This document shows positions 32,582-39,245 of a stretch of 39,245 bases of DNA, piece after piece. The position numbers were made by a program, and so were the translations under genes. This DNA comes from DAOTYH01 sp034435015 (GTDB taxonomy: Bacteria > Chloroflexota > Anaerolineae > Aggregatilineales > UBA3940), in assembly GCA_034435015.1 (NCBI GenBank), contig DAOTYH010000055.1, forward strand, positions 1-39,245. Direction: 5' to 3'. Position 1 is the stretch's first letter, and every line of letters starts with the position of its first letter. Below the pieces are notes generated by a model that was not told where the DNA came from, searched no databases, and was given only the letters and a program-made list of their open reading frames with translations.

Positions 32582-32615
32582 GGCCGCAGGATTTAACCCC
32601 TGCGGCCTTAATTGT
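32582..32615 (+). terminator. Second hairpin terminator before alpha/beta hydrolase gene
   Basis: GGCCGCAGG (32582-32590) pairs with CCTGCGGCC (32599-32607) across an 8-nt loop, followed by TTAATTGTT. It is the better terminator of the tandem pair. Confidence 0.65.
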
Positions 32616-32683
32616 TGTACACTTGCTTCTTGTACGTTTGAGTCCTATTTCACATACCTTACGGTGAAGGGAGTGCGCTTCAG

Positions 32684-33538
32684 ATGAATGCGGCTGTCAG
32701 CGAGCACTGGATCGAGGCGGGCGGCCTGCGTATTCACTATCTACAGGCTGGCGGGAGCGGCTCACCGGTGATGCTGTTGCACGGCGGCGGCACTGACTCG
32801 GCGGCGCTCTCATGGAAGGAAGCCATCCCTGCGCTGGCGGTCAGCCATCGCGTCTATGCGCCGGATTGGCCCGGTTTTGGCGACAGCGACAAACCGGACA
32901 TCGCCTACAGCATGGATACCTTCATTGACTGCTTAGGCGTCCTGATGGATACGCTGGAGCTGTCGCGGGCCAGCCTGGTAGGTATCTCGATGGGCGGTGC
33001 GGCGGCGCTGGGCTACACCCTGCGTTCGCCGGATCGGGTTGAGCGGCTGGTGCTGGTAGACAGCTACGGCCTACAGGCCAAACCTCCCTTCCCGTTGATC
33101 TCATATCTGTTTGTGGTGATGCCTGTGGTCAACGAGTTGACATGGGCGCTGATGGCAGGCAGTCGGGGGATGGTGCGCTGGACCCTGCGCCAGATGTTTC
33201 ATGATCCCCGCCGCGTGTCTGAGCAGATCGTAGATGAGGCATACCGGCTGATGAGACAGCCGGGGGTCGGGCGGGCGTGGCGGAAGTTCCAGCGCAGTGA
33301 GGTCACGCCGCGCGGCCTGCGGACGGTCTTCTTGGATCGGCTGGGCGAGATCACGGCCCCCACCCTGATCCTGCACGGCGCACAGGATACGCTGGTGCCG
33401 GTAACTTGTGCACAAGAGGCTTATGCCCGCATCAAAGGCTCGGTACTCCACGTGGTGGAGGGGAGCGGCCACTGGCTGCCTAGAGAGAGGCCGGAGGAGT
33501 TCAACCGGCTGGTGACGGAGTTCCTGAGCGCGTCGTAA
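32684..33538 (+). CDS. Alpha/beta-hydrolase family protein
   Basis: 284 residues of the alpha/beta-hydrolase fold. The oxyanion-hole segment is LLHGGGTDS (31-39). The nucleophile elbow VGISMGG places Ser102, with Asp235 (HGAQDTLVP) and His263 (GSGHWLP) completing the triad. The cap region around 130-200 is helical. It resembles the esterase/2-hydroxymuconic semialdehyde hydrolase group, but the substrate cannot be told. No signal peptide, so it is cytoplasmic. It lies behind two terminators and so has its own promoter, which I could not place with confidence. GAAGGGAG precedes the ATG. Confidence 0.9.
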   Translation: MNAAVSEHWIEAGGLRIHYLQAGGSGSPVMLLHGGGTDSAALSWKEAIPALAVSHRVYAPDWPGFGDSDKPDIAYSMDTFIDCLGVLMDTLELSRASLVGISMGGAAALGYTLRSPDRVERLVLVDSYGLQAKPPFPLISYLFVVMPVVNELTWALMAGSRGMVRWTLRQMFHDPRRVSEQIVDEAYRLMRQPGVGRAWRKFQRSEVTPRGLRTVFLDRLGEITAPTLILHGAQDTLVPVTCAQEAYARIKGSVLHVVEGSGHWLPRERPEEFNRLVTEFLSAS

Positions 33539-33595
33539 CCGGCGGAGGACAGCAATGACCCTCATCAATGTTACCGATTGTGGAGAACGAAAACG

Positions 33596-34324
33596 ATGAA
33601 CACTGATTCGTCTGCAACTCAGCAGGCTGACGTGAAAGCCTTTGCTCGCAGTGCGCTTCTAAAGCGGATAGTCCAGGTTCTAGGCAACCTCGCGGTTATA
33701 GCGATCATCTTGTTTGTTGTTTCAGGCCGCCCGGACTGGGTATGGGCGTGGGTCTACATGGGGGCGGGGCTGGCTGTTTTGCTTGTTAACGCCATCATCC
33801 TCCTGCCCCGCCGCCCTGATCTGATCGCCGAGCGCGCTGAGATCAAGGCCAGTGTCAAACTGTGGGACTATCTTTTGACGCGCATCCTGCTTGTGGTGGG
33901 CCTGTCAGTTTTCTTGGTGGCCGCTCTGGATGAGCGCTTCGGGTGGACACCGCCCTACTCGGCGGCGATCCATATAGCGGCGTTGGTTGTGATGATCCTT
34001 GCCCAGCTTCTGTTTGTCTGGGCCATGGTCTCCAACAAGTTTTTCTCAAGGGTAGTCCGCATCCAGTTCGAGCGCGGGCATCATGTTGAAACCGGCGGCC
34101 CCTACCGGTACGTCAGGCACCCCGGTTACCTCGCCAACATGATCGCCATGCTGGCCGTAGCGCTGGTGCTTGGCTCACTGTGGGCGCTGATTCCGGCGGG
34201 GGTTTCGGGGGTGCTCTTTGTTGTACGCACCGGCCTAGAGGACAGGACGCTTCGGGCCGAGCTTGACGGGTATAAAGAATACGCCCAGCAGACTCGTTAC
34301 CGCCTGATACCGGGCCTCTGGTAG
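33596..34324 (+). CDS. ICMT/PEMT-like integral membrane methyltransferase
   Basis: 242 residues from the ATG at 33596, chosen because GGAG (33582-33585) precedes it; a TTG at 33578 gives six more residues. About five transmembrane helices. The conserved end GGPYRYVRHPGYLANMI (about 165-180), then EDRTLRAELDGYKEYAQQT and RYRLIPGLW at the C-terminus, is the SAM-binding region of the isoprenylcysteine/phospholipid methyltransferase superfamily. Bacterial members methylate small lipids or are of unknown substrate. It stands 57 nt after the hydrolase gene and may be co-transcribed. Confidence 0.88.
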   Translation: MNTDSSATQQADVKAFARSALLKRIVQVLGNLAVIAIILFVVSGRPDWVWAWVYMGAGLAVLLVNAIILLPRRPDLIAERAEIKASVKLWDYLLTRILLVVGLSVFLVAALDERFGWTPPYSAAIHIAALVVMILAQLLFVWAMVSNKFFSRVVRIQFERGHHVETGGPYRYVRHPGYLANMIAMLAVALVLGSLWALIPAGVSGVLFVVRTGLEDRTLRAELDGYKEYAQQTRYRLIPGLW

Positions 34325-34350
34325 GGGGAGAGTACAGGGTTGTACTCCCC
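34325..34350 (+). terminator. Bulged hairpin after methyltransferase gene
   Basis: AGTACA (34331-34336) pairs with TGTACT (34341-34346) around a GGGT loop, extended by GGGG (34325-34328) with CCCC (34347-34350) around a 2-nt AG bulge. It starts at the base after the stop codon. No T-run follows. Confidence 0.45.
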
Positions 34351-34364
34351 TCTGCCAGAGCCAT

Positions 34365-34392
34365 TTGACAAAGGCGCAAATCTGACTACGCT
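34365..34392 (+). promoter_or_regulatory. Candidate promoter before ThuA-like lipoprotein
   Basis: A consensus TTGACA (34365-34370) stands 16 nt before TACGCT (34387-34392), a moderate -10. A second TTGACA occurs at 34409-34414 without a clear -10. The remainder of this 206-bp gap shows no gene. Confidence 0.4.
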
Positions 34393-34530
34393 ATGGCTAG
34401 CTCTATCTTTGACAGATTGTTTGTACCCTCTTCGTACCTCTCCAGTTGGCGGGCTGTTATCTGGGGGAAACACTCTGGCTAAGATGGAGATTTGTCAGGG
34501 TGTTAACTTGTATGAGGAGGAAGAAAATCA

Positions 34531-35397
34531 ATGAAGGATCGATCGTTACTTGTGTCGGTGCTGGTCGTATTGGTGCTGATGAGTGCCAGTCTGGCCTGCG
34601 GCCCGTTAGGCGGCGGAACAGCAGTTGCTCCAGAGCCGGCGGCACAGGAGCAGGCGCCAGAAGAAGCGGCTCAGCCAGCCTCCCCCCCTACGCCAACGCC
34701 TGTGCCCCCGGCGCCCGAACCAACCGCCATTCCGCCCACTGAACCCCCTCCGCCGCCCCGCCTTGCCATTCTGGTTGTATCAGATGACTTCGCATCCGGG
34801 CGCACTGACTGGAGCAGTGGCACAGTCATCTCTGAGACACTGAATGAGCTTGGCTACCCGAACAATTACTGGAGCACCAAAGAGGACGGCTTCCCGCTTG
34901 CCTCTGATTTGGAGGCGTATGATCTGGTCTTCTGGTCAACAGGCGATGACTGCTGTGATACGCCCAACGCAGACGCCGTGCGTGCTATGTCAGCGTTTGT
35001 AGATGGCGGCGGCTGGTTGTTCCTCGACGGCGGCTCAATCGGCTATGCGTGGGCCAATTCCTCGTTCATGAAGAACTACCTGCACGCCGATCACACCGGC
35101 TGGAACGTTCAGGCAGACATTGTGCCGGCTGATCATCCCATTGCGGCGGGGTTGGGCAATGAACCGATCCGGTTCTCGCGGACACCGTTTGTGCCTGATA
35201 CCATCCGGCCCAGAGACGGCGCAGAGGTTGTCTTTACGCGCGGCCCGCAGAGCGCGGCTCGTGGTCAGCCTACTATGATCGCTTACGATGACGGCGAGGC
35301 GCGTATCGTGTATGCCGCCTTCCCGCTCTTCCTGTTGCCAGACAACGTGATCACGACCATCCTGCAGAACTCGATGGACTGGTTCAGCAGGCCGTAA
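34531..35397 (+). CDS. Lipoprotein with class I amidotransferase/ThuA-like domain
   Basis: 288 residues. A lipoprotein signal with LMSASLAC places Cys23, and a Pro/Glu/Ala-rich linker spans roughly residues 30-78. The rest (about 79-288) is an alpha/beta domain starting with LAILVVSDDF, with DLVFWSTGDDCCDTP and a Gly-rich turn FVDGGGWLFLDGGSIG. This is like the glutamine-amidotransferase/ThuA superfamily used in Chloroflexi and Planctomycetes surface proteins. The CC pair in the middle could be structural, redox-active or metal-binding; a catalytic role is not shown. The ribosome site GAGGAGGA is strong. It is anchored outside the membrane. Confidence 0.8.
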   Translation: MKDRSLLVSVLVVLVLMSASLACGPLGGGTAVAPEPAAQEQAPEEAAQPASPPTPTPVPPAPEPTAIPPTEPPPPPRLAILVVSDDFASGRTDWSSGTVISETLNELGYPNNYWSTKEDGFPLASDLEAYDLVFWSTGDDCCDTPNADAVRAMSAFVDGGGWLFLDGGSIGYAWANSSFMKNYLHADHTGWNVQADIVPADHPIAAGLGNEPIRFSRTPFVPDTIRPRDGAEVVFTRGPQSAARGQPTMIAYDDGEARIVYAAFPLFLLPDNVITTILQNSMDWFSRP

Positions 35398-35416
35398 TTT
35401 ATCCGGTATGATCGGT

Positions 35417-35455
35417 GCAGGGGCAACTCCGCCGGGTTGTCCCTGCCTCCCTTCT
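35417..35455 (+). terminator. Terminator after ThuA-like lipoprotein
   Basis: GCAGGGGCAAC (35417-35427) pairs with GTTGTCCCTGC (35436-35446), an 11-bp stem with one G-U pair and an 8-nt loop, followed by the pyrimidine run CTCCCTTCTCTG. Confidence 0.7.
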
Positions 35456-35514
35456 CTGTGAGGCTCTTGTCTGCTTATCTTGAAAGTCTGTTGTCAGGGT
35501 GAGGAGAGCAACCC

Positions 35515-36105
35515 ATGAGCGTGGAAATGGACCCGCGCCTGGCAGGCAGTTTGAGACAGGCGTTTAAACTCTTCAACCGGTATCTGATGCTTCCGCTGTG
35601 GCGGCTGGGGCTGGGGAGTTGGGTCAACCTGTGGCCTGAGGTGGGAGGGCGTGTCATGGTCCTGATCCACACAGGGCGCCGGTCGGGCCGCAGGAGACGT
35701 ACACCGGTCAACTACACGATTATCAATGGTGACATCTACTGCACTGCCGGCTTTGGCGATACGGCGGACTGGTATCGCAATATTCAGGCCGACCCGCATG
35801 TGGAGGTCTGGCTGCCGGACGGCTGGTGGGCAGGGAAAGCCGAAGAAGTGTCTGATGAGAAAATCTGGTTGCCTGCCATGCGTCAGGTGTTGATCGCAAG
35901 CGGTATGGCGGCCCCCCTGTTTGGCATCAACCCGAAAACCATGACGGATGAGGAACTGCGCGCCGCCACTGCCGGCTATCGGCTGATACGCATCCATCGG
36001 CAGGAGGCCCGCACTGGCCCGCAGGGGCCGGGCGACCTGAGCTGGATATGGCCTGTACTGGTCATGATCCTCCTGCCGCTGGCCCTGCGGCGCAGGCGCA
36101 AGTGA
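35515..36105 (+). CDS. DDN-family (F420H2-dependent) oxidoreductase with C-terminal membrane helix
   Basis: 196 residues, longer than the ~130-150 usual for the deazaflavin-dependent nitroreductase (DDN) family. The core (about 40-165) has VLIHTGRRSGRRRRTPVNY, then TAGFGDTADWYRNIQADPHVEV, which are the family's cofactor-binding blocks. An added C-terminal hydrophobic helix (SWIWPVLVMILLPLALRRRR) should anchor it to the inner membrane side. Family members reduce quinones, nitro compounds or F420-linked substrates. A membrane quinone would fit the anchor, but this is inference. The start ATG follows GAGGAGAGC. Confidence 0.85.
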   Translation: MSVEMDPRLAGSLRQAFKLFNRYLMLPLWRLGLGSWVNLWPEVGGRVMVLIHTGRRSGRRRRTPVNYTIINGDIYCTAGFGDTADWYRNIQADPHVEVWLPDGWWAGKAEEVSDEKIWLPAMRQVLIASGMAAPLFGINPKTMTDEELRAATAGYRLIRIHRQEARTGPQGPGDLSWIWPVLVMILLPLALRRRRK

Positions 36106-36145
36106 GGCTCTCTAAACCGCTCAACTTGGAGGAGGCAAGAACCAT

Positions 36146-36454
36146 ATGTACATTGTCCATGTGCATGTGCATGTCAAACCCGACTGCATCGAGGCCTTTC
36201 GTGAGGCAACCCTTGCCAATGCCCGGAACAGCGTACAGGAGCCGGGCATCGCCCGCTTTGACGTCATCCAGCAGGAGGACGATCCCACGCGCTTTGTGCT
36301 GGTCGAGGTGTACCGTACAAAAGATGACCCTGCCCGCCACAAGGAGACGCCTCATTACAACGCCTGGGCCGCCGCTGTCGCCGATCTGCTGGCAGAGCCG
36401 CGTACCAAAGTGGTCTATAGCAACGTTTTCCCCGATGACGAGGGCTGGGGCTGA
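36146..36454 (+). CDS. ABM-family monooxygenase (LsrG/YgiN-like)
   Basis: 102 residues of the antibiotic-biosynthesis-monooxygenase fold, a dimeric alpha+beta ferredoxin-like barrel. The start MYIVHVHVHVKPDCIEAF, the middle EPGIARFDVIQQ and the end HKETPHYNAWAAAV, then FPDDE, match LsrG-type proteins (AI-2 degradation) and quinol monooxygenases such as YgiN. The family is cofactor-free. It lies 40 nt after the DDN-family gene and is probably co-transcribed; both could act on quinones. GGAGGAGG precedes the ATG. Confidence 0.88.
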   Translation: MYIVHVHVHVKPDCIEAFREATLANARNSVQEPGIARFDVIQQEDDPTRFVLVEVYRTKDDPARHKETPHYNAWAAAVADLLAEPRTKVVYSNVFPDDEGWG

Positions 36455-36511
36455 GGGCTTTCACCCAATTCGCTTCGTTCCGGGATGTATCTTAACTGGA
36501 GCGTCGTTGCC

Positions 36512-37174
36512 ATGAGAGCACGGTATTCAGGGCGTCTAACGATAACGGCGGCTGGAGCCGCCCTGCTTGCCGCCCTGCTGGCGTGCAATGTGCCGGGGGC
36601 TGTTGTCCCCACTCTGACGCCGGCTGTCACGCCGCCGCTGGCAGTGACCGCTGCGGCTGTGTCAACCGCTGTCCCCACTGCTGTCGTAACCGTCGGCACT
36701 CCTACTGTTCCCCCTGCTGAGCTTCCTGCTACCGCCGCGCCGACGGCTGTCCCGACGACAGGGGGTATCAGCTCTGTCCTGATCTTCCTGATCGCGCTGG
36801 AGGACAATGGCGTGTCGGGGCCGCTGGTTGGCTGTGGCGACAGCGTGATCGGTGTGGAGCGCACCATCCCGCCTACACAGGCCCCTCTGCGGGCGGCGCT
36901 GAATGAACTGCTGGCGATCCGTGACCAGTATTACGGGATGTCCGGCCTGTATAATGCGCTGTATCAGGCCGATTTGACAGTGGGCGATGTGACCATTGAC
37001 TCAAACGGGCTGGCAACCATCCGTCTGATCGGCTCGCTGATGCTGGGCGGCGTATGTGACAACCCGCGTGTGCAGGCTCAACTTGAGTATACAGCCATGC
37101 AGTTTTCGACTGTTCGTTCGGTGCAGATTTTCGTCAATGATGTCCCGCTTGATGATCTGCTGTCTCTGCGGTAA
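36512..37174 (+). CDS. Lipoprotein with GerMN domain
   Basis: About 220 residues from the ATG at 36512, which gives a normal lipoprotein signal (hydrophobic core, LLAALLAC, Cys25); an ATG at 36485 would add nine residues. A Thr/Val/Pro-rich linker follows. Residues ~85-220 resemble a GerMN domain, with LRAALNELLAIR, LYNALYQADLTVGDVTID, and FSTVRSVQIFVND near the end. GerMN occurs in sporulation/germination proteins and in many bacterial cell-envelope lipoproteins where its partner is unknown. No spore genes are nearby, so an envelope role is more likely than germination. Confidence 0.82.
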   Translation: MRARYSGRLTITAAGAALLAALLACNVPGAVVPTLTPAVTPPLAVTAAAVSTAVPTAVVTVGTPTVPPAELPATAAPTAVPTTGGISSVLIFLIALEDNGVSGPLVGCGDSVIGVERTIPPTQAPLRAALNELLAIRDQYYGMSGLYNALYQADLTVGDVTIDSNGLATIRLIGSLMLGGVCDNPRVQAQLEYTAMQFSTVRSVQIFVNDVPLDDLLSLR

Positions 37175-37199
37175 ACAGGGGCCGCGGCGGGAAGTCCTG

Positions 37200-37228
37200 T
37201 TGTCTGCTCCTGCTGACCCTGTTACAAT
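37200..37228 (+). promoter_or_regulatory. Promoter of TPR gene, predicted leaderless
   Basis: TTGTCT (37200-37205), a 17-nt spacer, and TACAAT (37223-37228) preceded by TGT as an extended -10. Transcription starting seven bases after the -10 falls on 37235, the A of the ATG itself. Confidence 0.65.
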
Positions 37229-37234
37229 GACCTC

Positions 37235-38365
37235 ATGACTGGGCGCTCTCTGACATACCGCCGCCATGATGCCATAGCCAGCCGCTTGGTCTTGGCCGGC
37301 AGTCTGCTGATGGCCGCCGCCTGCCTGATCGTGCTGGTGATTGGGGCGGGGTTTGGCAGACCGTTGCTCTACTCCATTCTGCCGCGCGGATGGGAGCCGG
37401 TCGCGCCAGCCCAGCCGGATGAAATACTGATGCTTGTCACTACATTCAATGGTCAGGCAGGGGAGAATCCCACTCCGGCTATTGACACGGCCCTGTTCAG
37501 TTTGCGGGATACAGCACAAGTTCCCTATGATTATGGTCTTTTCTCATCGTATTCACCGATGCCTGTGCGCTTGGGGTTTCTGCGTGAGTCTCCCGCCTCC
37601 GAAGAGCAGGCGCAGGACATTGCACAGCGCTACCGCGCCGCGGTGGTGTTGTGGGGCACTTATGACGCAGACAGCTATACAATTCGTGTCACCCTTCGCG
37701 AGCCGCCTGCCGTTTATGCTCCCACATCGTTGACCTGCACTTTGCCGCAGGGTGCCCAGGGTGAGCTAAGCTATTTTGCCAGCTTGGCAATGGCGCTGGC
37801 TTATGTCCAGAAGGGTGATTTTACCTTTGCCGACTTCCTCCTTGACAGTCTCCCCGTAGAGGTGAGCCAGATCGGCTTAGACCCGCTGGCTGTTGCAGTT
37901 TTCCGGGCGGAGACAGCCCTCGAACGGGGCCGGTACTCTGAAGCTTATGACATGGTTCAGGACGCATGGCTCGACTACCCTTCAGAGGCCCGCCTGTATG
38001 TCCTGCTGGCTGACATTCATTTGAGGAGCACCCTTGCCGGCGAACAAGACGACGGGTTGGATGAAGCGTTGGCCGCGCTGGATCAGGCACTGGCGCTTGA
38101 TCCTTCATTCGCTGGTGCTTATGCCTTGCGCGGATCGATCTTCCAGAGGCAGGGGAATACCCAGGCGGCGCTGGCGGACGTCCGAACGGCGCTGGCGCTG
38201 GGGCTGGACTATCCCCCCGCCTACCGCGAGCTGGGTGATGTCTGTCTGGCTTTGGAGGAATACGAGCTTGCTGTTGAGAGCTACCAGAATTATCTGGCCC
38301 TTCGCCCTGATGCCGCTGACCGGCAGGATGTCGAAGAGCGCATCCGTCAAGCCGAACAACGGTAG
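37235..38365 (+). CDS. TPR-repeat protein with N-terminal membrane helix
   Basis: 376 residues. A short cytoplasmic start (MTGRSLTYRRHDAIASR) is followed by a transmembrane helix (about 18-40). The external middle part (about 60-190) is unrecognised. The C-terminal half contains at least three TPR units: DEALAALDQALALDPSFAGA, then YALRGSIFQRQGNTQAALAD and YRELGDVCLALEEYELAVES, ending NYLALRPDAADRQ. TPRs bind partner proteins, so this may be an assembly or regulatory factor at the membrane. There is no ribosome site before the ATG, in line with the predicted leaderless transcript. Confidence 0.85.
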   Translation: MTGRSLTYRRHDAIASRLVLAGSLLMAAACLIVLVIGAGFGRPLLYSILPRGWEPVAPAQPDEILMLVTTFNGQAGENPTPAIDTALFSLRDTAQVPYDYGLFSSYSPMPVRLGFLRESPASEEQAQDIAQRYRAAVVLWGTYDADSYTIRVTLREPPAVYAPTSLTCTLPQGAQGELSYFASLAMALAYVQKGDFTFADFLLDSLPVEVSQIGLDPLAVAVFRAETALERGRYSEAYDMVQDAWLDYPSEARLYVLLADIHLRSTLAGEQDDGLDEALAALDQALALDPSFAGAYALRGSIFQRQGNTQAALADVRTALALGLDYPPAYRELGDVCLALEEYELAVESYQNYLALRPDAADRQDVEERIRQAEQR

Positions 38366-38455
38366 CGGCAGGCAGGCGGGGGACAGCTTCGCCGTGTCTC
38401 ACTCTTTCAGGTCTATCTCTGGCATGATCGAGAGTGCCGATTGAAGAAGGCTGGA

Positions 38456-39245
38456 ATGGTCGTCTGTATTCTTGGAATGCACCGTTCAGGCACGTCCATG
38501 ATCACACGCCTGCTCAATCTGTGCGGGCTGTATTTGGGGCCTGATGACGAAATGATGCGGGCCTCGGACGATAACCCGGAAGGGTATTGGGAGAATCAGC
38601 ATTTCACGAACTTCAATGACGAAATCCTCTCCCTGCTGGGGGGGCGGTGGGATGCCCCTCCCGATGTGGAACCGGGCTGGTCGCAGGCGCCGCGCTTCGA
38701 CCCGCTCCGTCACCGCGTAGCTGGTCTGGCGGCAGGCTTTGACGCTCACGCCCCCTGGGGCTGGAAGGACCCCCGTAACTGTATCACCCTGGAGTTCTGG
38801 CTCAGTGTTTTCCCTGATCTAAAGCTGTTGCTGTGCATGCGCAGTCCGCTGGAGGTCGCTCGTTCTCTGAGTACCGGTAAGCCCCTGCGCGACCTCAAGT
38901 ATGATCAGGCCGTCCGGCTGTGGGTGACATACCATGAACGTATCCTTCAGACCGTCAAACCTGACCGGCTGATTGTGACCCACTACGACACGTATTTCTA
39001 CGATGCGCGGGCTGAGCTTCAGCGGGTGACCGGCTTGCTGGGTATGGACGTGCCGGACAGCCTGATCACGCAAGCCCTTGATGCCATCAAGCCCCGTGTG
39101 CGGCATCATACCATTCCGCCACAGCTTCTGCGTGAAAGAGGCCTGCCGGAAGATGCCTATGAGCATTACCGCGCTTTCTGCCTGCAGGCCGGCCCTGTCT
39201 ATCAGAGGATGATGGGAGACTCGGCTTACCAGCTTCAGGCCGCCG
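38456..39245 (+). CDS. Sulfotransferase-family protein, 3'-truncated by window end
   Basis: 263 residues are visible; the gene runs off the window. The P-loop-like PAPS-binding start VCILGMHRSGTSMITRLL is characteristic. PEGYWENQHFTNFND, GWKDPRN (about residue 100) and the phosphate-binding segment CMRSPLEVARSLS (about 125-137) match sulfotransferase_3/CgtC-type families. Such enzymes transfer sulfate from PAPS to carbohydrates or small molecules. The start ATG follows AAGAAGG at usual spacing. The 90-bp gap upstream has no strong promoter that I can assign. Confidence 0.87.
   Translation, partial: MVVCILGMHRSGTSMITRLLNLCGLYLGPDDEMMRASDDNPEGYWENQHFTNFNDEILSLLGGRWDAPPDVEPGWSQAPRFDPLRHRVAGLAAGFDAHAPWGWKDPRNCITLEFWLSVFPDLKLLLCMRSPLEVARSLSTGKPLRDLKYDQAVRLWVTYHERILQTVKPDRLIVTHYDTYFYDARAELQRVTGLLGMDVPDSLITQALDAIKPRVRHHTIPPQLLRERGLPEDAYEHYRAFCLQAGPVYQRMMGDSAYQLQAA

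Noticed and set aside
36415..36867. Minus-strand ORF rich in Val/Gly/Ala
   Set aside because: It is the complement of the Thr/Pro linker of the GerMN lipoprotein; its composition is explained by that.
1..39245. CRISPR arrays, tRNA genes, IS elements, attachment sites
   Set aside because: No spaced short repeats, no cloverleaf-like segments with CCA-type ends, no transposase or integrase reading frames, and no flanking direct repeats were seen on either strand.

Overview
The window looks like a piece of a Chloroflexota chromosome, most like Anaerolineae or a related lineage. The grounds are high GC content, lipoproteins with Pro/Thr-rich linkers behind the lipobox (one with an NBR1-type Ig-like fold), a VanW/peptidoglycan-binding protein, an F420-type (DDN family) oxidoreductase, a branched-chain-type 2-oxoacid dehydrogenase, and very long GAF-array histidine kinases. 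This assignment is inferred from gene content, not from a search. The window opens inside a 5S rRNA, so an rRNA operon probably lies just upstream.

Layout. (1) 1-174: 3' part of 5S rRNA and a hairpin terminator. (2) 200-3230, minus strand: overlapping operon for an octaheme cytochrome c, a Tat-exported four-cluster ferredoxin and an NrfD membrane subunit, i.e. a quinone-linked redox module with no catalytic subunit beside it. (3) 3438-7875, plus strand: a membrane histidine kinase with a NarL/LuxR response regulator, then two ABC-2 permeases with no ATPase gene. (4) 7984-10422: a hexapeptide-repeat (left-handed beta-helix) protein followed by a homolog of cyanobacterial long-chain acyl-ACP reductase that keeps the catalytic cysteine. 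(5) 10551-23987: a signalling island with a REC-degenerate GGDEF protein, a ~2,970-residue kinase with 13 GAF and three PAS units, two CheY-like regulators, a PAS protein and a free-standing eight-helix membrane protein. It is interrupted by a lower-GC DUF4258/YgiT toxin-antitoxin-like pair. (6) 24085-26610: a redoxin and a VanW-family protein. (7) 26731-30107: E1 alpha, E1 beta and E2 of a 2-oxoacid dehydrogenase complex, without E3. (8) 30214-39245: lipoproteins, a VIT/CCC1 metal transporter behind an operator-like promoter, an alpha/beta hydrolase, an ICMT-like methyltransferase, an F420-type oxidoreductase, an ABM-family monooxygenase, a GerMN lipoprotein, a TPR protein predicted to be leaderless, and a sulfotransferase cut by the window end.

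How the parts fit. The divergent arrangement of the cytochrome/NrfD operon and the two-component system suggests that the kinase controls or senses respiratory electron flow. The signalling island looks like one His-Asp relay: a giant integrating kinase with single-domain receivers and a cyclase-like output that has lost its catalytic signature. The most unusual items are the 13-GAF kinase, the acyl-ACP-reductase homolog outside its usual cyanobacterial setting, the operator array in front of the VIT transporter, and the leaderless promoter of the TPR gene.
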